64,000 nt of DNA from NCBI GenBank assembly GCA_026874595.1, contig CM049306.1, positions 24,479,519 through 24,543,518 on the forward strand, given 5' to 3'. This DNA is from Sipunculus nudus. Taxonomy: Eukaryota; Annelida; Sipuncula; Golfingiida; Sipunculidae. Positions within the stretch are counted from its first letter, which is position 1; the number at the start of each line of letters is the position of its first letter. The notes under the pieces are model-generated. The model did no database searches. It was not told the origin of the DNA and was given only the letters and a program-made list of their open reading frames with translations. The position numbers and the translations under genes are program-made. Positions 1 to 11,400 of this stretch are shown here, in pieces.

Positions 1-19
1 GTCTCACACACAATAGTAT

Positions 20-39
20 GTATATATATATATATATAT

Positions 40-72
<33 letters not shown>
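20..72. repeat. (TA)n/(CA)n microsatellite
   Basis: A TA dinucleotide run, interrupted by CACACA near 41-46. It lies in the SARS1 intron downstream of exon 6. Confidence 0.95.
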
Positions 73-76
<4 letters not shown>

Positions 77-714
77 TTCCTGTTTGTTGCACCGTATCAC
101 TTCTGATGTATTTTATTCCTTTTAGCTTGGTTTCACGTTATAATTACTTAGGTCCATTTTTGCTTCCTGTGGCCACTCATATCACTCTTGAATTTTTGCT
201 GGTGGTGGTCTAAATGTGAGCGCCCCCCTTCTGGATGATCGTGGTCTTTTATTGATTATTTACTTTTTGATTGGCAAGTTCATGCCCCGCCTTGAATCAC
301 TAAAGACTAACCAATAAGAAAGAAGGAACCCTCTGGTTCCCAGGCGTTATTGCAACCATTTATCTACAGAAACATTAACTAAGTTCAAAAGAAACACCAT
401 CTTAAGGAAATGTCACCCCACCCAAAATCCCTTTCATATAAGAGTAGCAACAAATCAAGCTTAATGTATTCTGTCACTGGGACAGTACTGTCCACTGCCC
501 TAATGGCGTGGTACTTGACCATATGGTGCCTGTTACATGCTGGACTACACTGAACAGCTGTACACAAGCCCATTATCGGGAACAGACATACCAAATAGAA
601 ATATTAACCACATACAAAAAATAACATAAATTATATGAATAAACAAATTAAAATGAATATTATATAACCAACACGCCTTGATATTCTTGACAGGGTAGTC
701 GACAAGTGACTAAG
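73..714. other. Intronic, no recognised feature
   Basis: AT-rich sequence downstream of SARS1 exon 6. I find no exon-like frame with splice sites and no repeat structure. Confidence 0.6.
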
Positions 715-1843
715 TGTATCCGCCAAAATCAGAGTAGGACGGGTGAAGTGAGGCATGGATTGAGTGGCAAGGGGAAATAGAGTTACATGTGTTACATATT
801 AGAATGGATCCCTGCCACATAAACATGATTGTAGGTGGCGCAACCTGTTATTTGAACAAGAAACTATCCAAGATGTATACACATGCAAAATTTCAGGTGG
901 AAAAGTCAAACCACTGCAGAGATATGAGTGATTTTATCCCACAGCAGACAAACAGATGGACGCTGTGAAAAAATGGCTGCAGATGGCGCCACCTTTTTTG
1001 TGTATGTTATAAAGCTATCCTAGGGCTACATTTGTGTAAAATTTTTTTTCCTGATTGGTCAAACGAGTCAGGAGATATAAGCATTAATGTCTGCAGCGTG
1101 AACGTGAATGTAGCTGGCGCCACCTGTCATAAAATCAAGAAAGCTATCCAGGATGTATACACATGCCGAATTACAGGTAATTTGGTCAAACCACTGCAGA
1201 GATATGAGTGATTTTAACCCAAGGCAGACAAACAGATGGAGGCTGTGCAAAAATGGCTGCAGGTGGCGCCACCATTTTTGAGTATGTTATAAAGCTATCC
1301 AAGGGCTACATTTGTGTAAAAAATTTTTTCCTGATTGGTCGAACGAGTCCGGAGATATAAGCATGAATGTCTACAGCGTGAACGTGAATGAAGGTGGCGC
1401 CACCTGTCAATAAATCAAGAAAGCTATCTAGGATGTATACGCATGCCAAATTTTAGGTGAATTAGTCAAACCACTGCAGAGATATGAGTGATTTTAACCC
1501 AAGGCAGATGAACAGATGGACACTGTGCAAACATGGTTGCAGGTGGCGCCACCTTTTTTTGTGTATGTTAAAAAGCTATCCAAGGGCTACATTTGTGTAA
1601 AATTTTTTTCCTGATTGGTCAAAAGGTTCCCGAGATGCGGACGCTGGGCAGAGAGGAAAGGTCAGAGGTCAAGGCCACTTGGTTAGGCACCAGTTCACAT
1701 GTGACCCGATAATTTGTGTAAGTTTTGGAAAAATCCGTCCAGTAATCTCAGAGGAGTTCTCCGGAACGCGGAGGCAGTGGCGGAGGCAGAACCCAGTCAA
1801 AAACAGAGTACATATCTGCAAAACTTCGTTTTGGCGGATACAA
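715..1843. mobile_element. Repeat element with short inverted ends and a 280-bp tandem core
   Basis: The ends carry GTATCCGCCAAAA (near 715-727) and its reverse complement TTTTGGCGGATAC (1831-1843). Inside are about three tandem copies of a 280-bp unit; the landmark CCACTGCAGAGATATGAGTG recurs at 911, 1191 and 1471. Each unit contains two GGCGCCACC-type motifs and the phrase CTGATTGGTC. No coding capacity is seen. It looks like a non-autonomous dispersed element, sitting in a SARS1 intron. Confidence 0.7.
831..1625. repeat. 280-bp tandem repeat, about 3 copies
   Basis: The spacing is exactly 280 bp in both measured intervals (911 to 1191 to 1471). Copies differ by scattered substitutions and length changes in T-runs, so the array is old but alignable. 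Confidence 0.85.
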
Positions 1844-2278
1844 ATATTTTAATTCTTACAGTATTTTTAATCTACAGAAATGTATAACACGGTATTGGAT
1901 ATATTACCACATGTTTTTTTGTTACCATATCAACAGAAATACTGGAGTTACATAAAACTAATAACTTGAAGTTAAATTTCTACAATTCTTTCTACAGAGT
2001 CTCTGGTATTTGTGGTTTCATTGTAATTATTTTATTATATTAAGTTTAAGTTTATATTACATTCCAACATTTTAGGGCATCTTGAATATAGAGCAAAATG
2101 TGTGCTGAATACCAACAGTTTATGGGCTGTTCTACGTTCTGCATAACATAGTTGAAGTCAGAAGTTTATATATTGAAATACTGCATAATTGGGAATGTTT
2201 AGAAACTTGCATTTTTTTAACCCTAATCTGAATGGTCTATTTTTAGTAGTGTGACCTACTCTTTACATTTACACTTAC
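1844..2278. other. SARS1 intron 6 (part next to exon 6), no feature
   Basis: AT-rich sequence with nothing recognisable apart from the exon 6 donor at its right edge. Confidence 0.6.
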
Positions 2279-2434
2279 TTTGTAAAGTTCCTCATCGAAC
2301 TGGCTGAGCTGGGCCACCTCTTTCATGACATCTTTCCTCATGAAGAATGGTGTGTAGAGAGGACTGTAGCCTTTAGCATGCAACATAGTTAATGCATGGT
2401 TGATTAATGCCTGCTCCAAGAAAACTGCAGCACC
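2279..2434 (-). CDS. SARS1: SARS1 coding exon 6 (start of catalytic domain, motif 1 region)
   Basis: The exon is 156 nt (52 codons) with acceptor TTGTTGCAG and donor GTAAGT. It encodes [31 protein letters not shown] and [14 protein letters not shown]. The proline of YTPFF is the motif 1 proline of class II synthetases. The exon leaves in phase 0; the next coding exon is not in the window. Confidence 0.96.
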
Positions 2435-5400
2435 CTGCAACAATTAGCATGACACATAGTCATTAAATGGCTGGCCTATATTTGCTCATAGACGATTATG
2501 ACACCCTGTAAATATAAGCATGTAATATGCCTATTGACAACAGCTCCCTGTAAAATAATGTAGATCATATAAGGGAAAAAATGTTGGTCTCTCAGGCTAG
2601 ATATCAGTGTTGGAGGACAACTTTTTTTTTATTAATTGTGACAAAACAAGGGACACATGGGTCACGGCGCTCAGCTGTTATATATGATAAAAAATATGAT
2701 TTGGGAAAGAGGCATATGCTGGTTTTGTGTGGTAATAAATATAAGCTTTATTATGAGTTGTTGGTGTTTAGCTTATGTATGATTTTGATAGTATTTTTGG
2801 AGACAGGGAAGAGGATTGATTTCATTTATTTTATTAACAAATGGAGTGCTATTGTCACACAGATTTTGACCTGGCCATATAACTTATAAGCAGCACATAA
2901 AATAAAAGAGTTTAACTATTTATTAAAATTTAATAACAAATGTTGTGCCAATATAATATTTATTAAAAAAAATAAGAGAATCATATGATTTTTTTAATAA
3001 AATATAACTGAACTAATTATTAAAATAATATTATAGAATATATGCATTCATGAATACATTTTGAAAGTATTTGCACTGGTATTCAAATACTTTCATTTTT
3101 ACCTGAATTCCCATTTTTATGCAAGAAATTTTATAATGGAGTACATATTCATATTCATATTCATATACATTTGCAAAGTATTTGCACCATGTCTTATCAT
3201 GAAGAAAAACAGTAAAAGTTTTGAGATACTGTGATGCATATGAAAAATTTACAGATGGACAGGCAAGTGGACAGAATGGACTAATACCTTCATTTCACTT
3301 TCAAAGGAATAATGCATTTAAGTTTATATATAAGCCTATTTTTTTAGCATATCCACTTTTTTCATTAATAGATTTTATCTGATTCATTTTTTTATTTACA
3401 AGTGTTATAAATTTGTAATATAAAAGTGAAAATATAAGTTAAAATATTAGAATTCTAAGTTGCAATCATTATATTTCCAGATTGTAGCTCACATTGGGTC
3501 ATATTATGCATACACATATATTTTATTATTTTTAAATCAAATGTTTAAACTGAATGTAAAAGAACATAATGCCACAACATGGCATCTACAAAATTATTCC
3601 TTGAATTCCTATTAAAAAGTTTTGCACATTGGAGTTTTCAGGACAAGCTTAATTTTATTCACCGAAATAAAATAAAAGATTCAGTAAATTTGATAAAATA
3701 AAAACATCTTTTCAAATAAAGTATACACACTGTTGGTTGAATGAGGGACAAACAATATCATTATGCTAATTACAATCTAAGCTATAATTAATAACTGGAA
3801 TTAATAGTCAATTTCACACCTGGTGAAGTTTTACTCTTCTGAAGTAAAACATTACTTATCTGATGAACATCCATACTTTCATAGCAATACATCACTTTTT
3901 GGACACAATTAAATGTGCACTTTAATCATTGTAACCCTGGTGGTACAATCCAAAATCTAAAATGTAGCATGTCCAAGAATAAAATAAAATACAGAAAATT
4001 ATAACATTCATCTAGTTTATGCACCAGCTGGGGGGGGGGGGGGTTGAGTGCAGGGCAGAGGAGAAGCCTGCTAGTAGTGGCCAAGCTGGGTCAAGGCAAG
4101 CTGCCTGGGGTGGGTTACATAATGCAAGTGAAGGCTGTACAACTAGGTGGGCCAGATGTAAACAACACTTGACATGGTGTATGAAAACTTGAATAAAAGC
4201 TACTCTTTTCAAACAATTTCTTTGAAATTTCAGATTTTAAAAGATTAAATCCTTATGTATATATGCTGTGAAAATTAAATCAACAGTGCTTACAGGGAAA
4301 AAACGTGCCACTGCCAAAGTTGGACAAAATTTAAGGTATTAATTTTTTATTTATGCTAATAACTTGAAAAATTTGCAAAATTCAGATCTAATTTTGGGCA
4401 AACAATTGAATCTTGATTAGATAAAGTTATATTCCTGAAAAAAAGTCTTCAGCTTCAGCAATTCTCATGTTAAGTGAGCAAATATATTTCCTGATTTTTA
4501 AAAAATTGCATTATATTTGGGCCTTTAACTTCAAAATAATACCCAATACTGACCTAATTTTTGGTATGTGCATAGAAAATATATGGAAGAATATGAATAC
4601 TAAATATGATCAAAAACAGATCAGTGGTTTTGATATTAGGCAGACCTGAAGTGTAACAATTGCTTTTTTATGGAAAACGGAGGTTTTTCCTTAATATCTC
4701 AAAGGAACGAAGTTCTAATGACCCAATTTTCGGTATGGTAGGAGATTTTGGGGACATCTAATGGTATGCAGAATTTTGGATTTGTAGGTCCAACAGTTTT
4801 AAAACATGCCCTGTTAACGGACGGCCGGCCGGACGGACGGACGACGGACAAAGGACCACGACTATAGCTCAGATGACTTACAGTCAGCTGAGCTAAAAAT
4901 TACATGATCAGGGAATTTCATGTGTTAAACAAAAAGAATTGTTTTCCTATACACGTAAAAGGACATCATAAAAAAAATATATTAATTTTATTTTATTAAA
5001 AGAAATTTGAGTGACTGGAGCTCAAAATTAGTAACTTTCTGCTGATAATATACATAAACATTTTTGATGCAGGGTCAAAACTGACACTGGCGGTGCCTGA
5101 GAACCAAATTTCTTTTAACTAAAAACCACTGGGAAACAAGACATGAGCAGTAATGAGCCCTGAACACACAGAATTATAGATGTACCCAAATACTGTGTGC
5201 TGTATCACTTAATGAGACCTTGATCTTTTACATGCTTAGGTAACCACATCATGACAGCAGTCCATTTAAATTTTGAGTTCTATTTCTCATATCAGGATGT
5301 ACCTACTGTGTATCAACTGATGATACCAACTGCCGATACAATGTCTAACCTGGATTAAACTATTACCTTTTGCTTCTGACAATTCAACATAGCCTTCTAA

Positions 5401-8400
5401 TGCAGTGTTCTGTTACATTCATCCTGATTCAACTACTGCTGGTAAAGGCTTTGTTTGCCTTACACAGCCACAAGGTGCATTGTGCTTTACTGGTGGTTTG
5501 CCACAATCTTATTCCATGAAACTTTCACTGTGACAGGCCAATGAGCAAGTCTTCATGAAATGTATCTTCCTGAATATACCACGCTTTGTAGAATGGTATA
5601 AGTGCTTCATGGTAATGATTTTCTAAACCTTAACACAACAACATTGGCACATTTCTCTCTCTAGATAATACAAGTCAACAATTGCTTCTTTTCTCAATCT
5701 GTCCCCTGGAATGACCTTAAAAGAATCCAATGGGCAAAATGAACAAGGAATGCATGGGGGCCTAAGTATTGCTGATCATCAACAGCCAAAGAGAATGAAA
5801 CAGAGGAAACTTGGGGGAAGCTCAAACTCCCCAGTCTAATTGGTTGGAAAAATCTTGGCATCATGCCAGTGTCTTGAAATCTACAGTAAAGGCTGCCTTT
5901 GAAAGCATTGCAAAGATTAATAATGTTAATGGATGATATGTGAACACTGCATATGGAGTATACATCACTTAATCCTGCTCGTAATGAAATTAACGAGTGT
6001 ATACACAAGGCTGAGGTCCCATATTTCTATGCCAATGTTCCTATTTTAAGTTTACACAGCAGTAATGTTAAGTAGACAGCACTGACCTTGAGGTAGTAGC
6101 CTCTGCCCCCTGCTGTGACTGATCCCCTTTCCGAGTCCACGCCATCTATCATGTGTATGAGATCTACATGAGAGTATTTTTTTTTGGCTGCCACATCTCC
6201 AAATGTCCTCTCTATACCATTTTCTTCCTGCAATAAGATTAGAAAATGGGGATGTTATGTACACACCAGTAGTTTTAAAATAATATTTGATGACTGAAAG
6301 AATTCAAACGACCGCTATGTGATTATACATCATTAATTCTATAAATGTAACTGCTATATTTTATTATTCTGCAGATCATAAACCAGGGGCAGATATAGAA
6401 CCTCAGAAAAGGGGAAGAGGTTCAACACCTTGGCAAGGTTAAACAAGTGTACCAGGAGAGTCAGTAATCTTCATATATATAACTCCCTTTCAGAAAAATA
6501 GGGAAGAAAATGGTGTAAGATGCAAAATCTGTTGTTTTTTTCTGGGTAAAGCCAATATTACTCAATTTCCCATCTATTTTCAGGTAAAAGATGGTGTGCC
6601 CACCCACAATGCCTCCTCTGGAAAACACCATGAGGTCTCGCTCTGATTTTGGATCACGGTTACAACAGCAGGTGATTGATCTTTAGATTGGCTACTAAAT
6701 GAAGAAAACATGAAAACATGTTTTCTGTGAGCAGATCTGAAGTTCAGTGTTCACAACACAAGTTCATAACTGATCATAAAAGAAAACTTACCAATCATTG
6801 ATGTAAATGATTATTCGGCACAAAACTAGTACAGACCACTGGCATGTGAACTATCAAGTATCATTTAACATCAGTGAAATGGCTAAGTAGGATGTAAAAC
6901 AAAGGACATCATAAAAAGGGAATTAAAGACATTTATATTGACACTAATGGTACTTATAGCCACTTTTTTTTATTAAAATGTAGATTAATCAAAGAGTAAA
7001 TGTATATTATAAGGACAACCTTTTTTCACATTTGCAAATTAATTGCTAATAAATAAGCAATTAACTCTATATAATCCCAAAGGAATAATTTACGTAAAAA
7101 GTTACTAGAAAGCGTACATTCAAATGTGTCAAGTTGTCCTAAATTACTCTAAAACATTTAAATTTGAAGTTACTTTAGAAGCACATCGTCTGTATGTTCC
7201 AAACAATGTTTATAAACTAAAATATGGATGAAAAAGATTGTATTAGATAACAGACTAAAGTGACCTCACCTCATCATTGCTTACAATGACACTTTCATGT
7301 AACAAGTTGCCAATCTCCTTCAACTTCTCGTTACGTTCTTGTTCCGTTGTTTGCATATCGTCCTGACACTGTTTCATTTTCTGTTCAACAACCTTGACAA
7401 GGCCACGGATTTGTGTGACAGTGAGGCTCTAGAAAAGCAGACCATATCACTCAAAACTGATACTCTGGTTGGTTTTATGTTCACGAGGGGTTCAAATCAG
7501 CAATATTTATGAAACAGAAATGGTCACTAAAATATGACTGTTATGTAACAGTATGCTAAATCTGTTACCCACATGGATGAACACTGAGCAGTCAGGCCTC
7601 ATTTGCCTTTCATGTAGGTTAGCCTGAAGCTTCAAAAGTATAATGATTGATATCTCAAATAATTTTTTTTGTTAACTGTAAATTTAAGATTAATATTACA
7701 GATAATATGATACTAAGTCTTTTAAATTATCTACCAAAAAAGAACAATTTTCACTATGGTCTTCGCCAAATAAAAGTCAGATTATTAAAATTTGTGTTTA
7801 TTAAGTGATTAAAATAATAATGTATATACTGCGCCAGTTAGTGTATGGTAAGATCACAATGGAGGAATCCTCACAGAGCACTGAAAAAGTTAAAGTTGCT
7901 AAATTTAACCCCACAAACATAATTCCAACCACAGTATCTTAAATTAATACTGTTTGACCTCACAGAAATGAGACAATACTGACTTTGACACCAATACAAC
8001 TACAATGTTTTAAACTATGAAGCAGAGATCAGGAAAAGAGAGCTAATCTCTCCATGGTCACCATATATTCACCCAAACCACTTTTTTGTCTCCACATATC
8101 ATTTTTTTAAATTATTTAACACTTCAGAAACTTGAGGCCAACTTTTCCAGTGATAAAAATTGCCATTTAACTGATTTTTGGCAGCTGAAAAGAGCAACAC
8201 TCTATAACTGTGGACCCACCTTAAGTGCATCTTGGTTGATTTTATCCAGATTATCTAAGATATCCTGAGGTACAGTGCTGTCATCTCCTACTGGTTCTTT
8301 CTTCTGCAAACACAAACATGGTAACAGATTTAAACCTGTGACATATGAGGGGACTTAATTCTTTAAATTTTATAAATTTCCAATTAATTAATACTTGAAT

Positions 8401-11400
8401 AGTGAAATTTAGGTTTTCTTTTAATTAGAAAAAGCAAATATTTTACTTAAATGGATGGTTGTTAATTTTAGCAGGTAAAGGGGCAATGTTTATTGCCTCT
8501 TGTTTATCGCTGCTATTTTAGTTTCTATAAGAGAGCAGCTGTTTACAGGAACTACAGAAGTGAGACTATATCAAGGGAACATACAGGGAAATAGCCTCAA
8601 CATCCCATTGTTCCATCACATTTGACAGCTCTCAGGGCTTAGGGATGGTAAATGCATAAAACTAATACTCTAAATATATTAATTTAGAGGTCAAGAATAA
8701 TTTACAATTTAATTGAGGGGATTTATTTAGGGGATCAAATATTTGATGCATTGTTATTCCACCAAGGAAATTTCAAATGAAAATATGACTTTCAGTTTTT
8801 CAGATTAACAAATCAAAGTATTACACACAATGTATATTTTGGAATATATAAGGGTTCTCAGGTTTTTTTAGACAAAACACCTGTAAAGCTGCATGTCATA
8901 CATTCTAAAACCAGCATATATTAAAATCACTCTACTCTGGCAAAGTGATCATGCATATATGTAAAAAAGTACATTTATTTTTGTGCATTTCATGCATAAC
9001 AGGTCAACCAATTATTTGATTTTGACATACCTTCATTTTTGCTCCTATTTCTTTGCTCAGTGAATTCTTAACTCTGTTCCAGCCGTCTGCTTGAAATCTC
9101 ACTGTAACATAATAAATGTCAAGACTCAAGATACTGTGTATTAACCCATATGTAAGATGCTTGTGCGAGAAACAGACATTATAACTTGGTCAGTTTCATG
9201 CAAGGTATTTTGAAGTTCAGCAGACTGAGAATTTTTTAATGTGTTAAAAATCCCAGGGCATCTACTGATCCAACATTCATACTGCACCTTGTCATTGTTT
9301 ACATAATGATAAAAATTAAATAAAACTCAGGTATTTGAAATATTTTTGTTCAAGAATTCTGTGACGCAGACACTGCTCTCTACATGACTTTGCATCACAT
9401 GGTAACCCTCCGATTAATAAGTCTTATTTAAAAGTATAAAAAAGGAAGTTCTCTCCAAAATTTGTTGTTCCACATGGATAAGAAGCACGACATTAACATT
9501 TGAAAGTAATATCTACTTTTCACTCCCTGCATGATTTTTTACAAAAAAGTGGTTGTAGCCATGGACAACAGTGTTCTACATGATTGTTTTGCTTGATTTA
9601 TTGTATGTTATTAAATGCTTATTTGTTATTATATTTCCCTTTAATTATTTTAAAGATTAATGTATGGGTAGTTTAAAGAAGAAAAGGTATATCAATATGA
9701 TTTCATTCCTTCAAGAAAGATAATGGCTGAACAAAGATTAGTCAAGCTTCAAGCCTTTGGTTAAAGGTTGACATTGTACCTACTTGCCCATGGGCTAAAG
9801 CAAGAGAATTTTGGTTGCCCAAACACTGTTTTCTAGAATACTAACTTGCCCTTGGTAAGTAATTAACCATTAATGGCTAGCCCTGGGGATCACAAAAAGT
9901 TGTGCGAGGAGCACATGCACATTCAGTTAATTATTGTTCTTAAAAACATTTGCCTGGAAAGAGCCTCAGGTGAGTAATAGCTGCTTCTTAGGTCTTTGGA
10001 CATAAATTGTTTATAAAAACCAACTGTTTGTTTTATCAGGATGACCAAAGTTTACAACAGGTATTACATGAATGCTAGACAAGACTGAATTATTTTAACA
10101 AAAATACACTTCATTATACCCTCGGTGCCCCAACATTTAGTTTACAGGTAACTGTTACTGAAAGAGGACTGGGCACTGGAAAAATGAGTAATACTTTAAA
10201 CCTTTCCTCTATGTAGTACCTATTTATACAGGTGTACAAAAACCATTATCCATATATTCCACCTGACCAAACAAGCAGGTGGAGGTGCTTTCTGTGGAGA
10301 TGTTTCACATTGTTTGTCCAGTTACAATATCTAGACAACTTTGTCCATTAATGGCTGAACTGAGCTAGTCACTGGCTGATATTCAACCTCACAATCTCCT
10401 GGCTTGCTTTCGAGTCATGTGCTCTACCCCTGAGTAGAGCTAGGAATCAGATCCAAAATTTGTAATCCATTAATGGGACCTTGTGGCAACTGATTATCGA
10501 TTAACAATTGATTATTTTACATGACAGTTAGACAGTATGGGGACTGCTTACACTCACGCTGCTGCCACCTTGGAAGTGAACAATGAACTACAATTTAATT
10601 TTTTTTACCTTGTGAATTCTAGAATCCGCATTCTGGAGCATCTTACAGCAAGACTAAGATACTGAGAGACTGACCGTGAATATAATTTTCATGAAAAAAC
10701 AGATAATTGAGAATCAGAGATTTTCAAAACATCAATTTGAATAATCGATAATTGCGGTGATAATTGCACAGCTCTACCCCTGAGCCACACAATCAAAGTA
10801 CTATGAAATTAATGCCCAGAATCCATCCCAACACCACTTTCCCCCAATCTTTTGGGCAGTCTATTTCTTTAGCAATTCAACTTTAGTCATATATATGTCA
10901 ATCTTACATCTTAAGTGGCCATTCCTGTATATCCATGAAAGCAAGACCACACAGTGTGAAGCACTAAATGCCAGATGAAAGAGCCATATACAATTTTTAC
11001 TGGGACATCTCTGTGAAATAATATGACATTAGTCTAATGAAATAATAATGACTAATTTATTTTTAAATTTAACAAAGTGCTTCATGCAACAGGGGTATAG
11101 CTTCCAGTGTAGCATATTTAATGTGCTTCCTGGGACAGGTTTCTGGCCTCAAGGGTTGCATTCTTAACCTGCATTCAGTAATGCTGAAACAAACTTTGAG
11201 GCAGTCATATTGGCCTGTAGCCATGCTACTGACCTATACCATGTAAAAATAACAAAGACAACAACAACAGTTGCAAATGTTCATTTGAGCAACTTGGGGT
11301 TGCTTATATGTATGGTCACTGCTTGTGCACATAAATTGGACAGAATTAAAGACCATTCCTTTTCAACTATATTCACTAACTTTCATTACGAGCCCGTGAC

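Noticed and set aside
5694-6008. Minus-strand ORF of 104 codons next to SARS1 exon 5
   Set aside because: It is within intron 5, not in frame with flanking exons, has no splice sites at its ends and no recognisable domain.
6583-6690. Exon-like frame starting [20 protein letters not shown] on the plus strand
   Set aside because: It lies on the strand opposite SARS1, ends in a stop after about 30 codons, and has no donor, partner exon or known domain.
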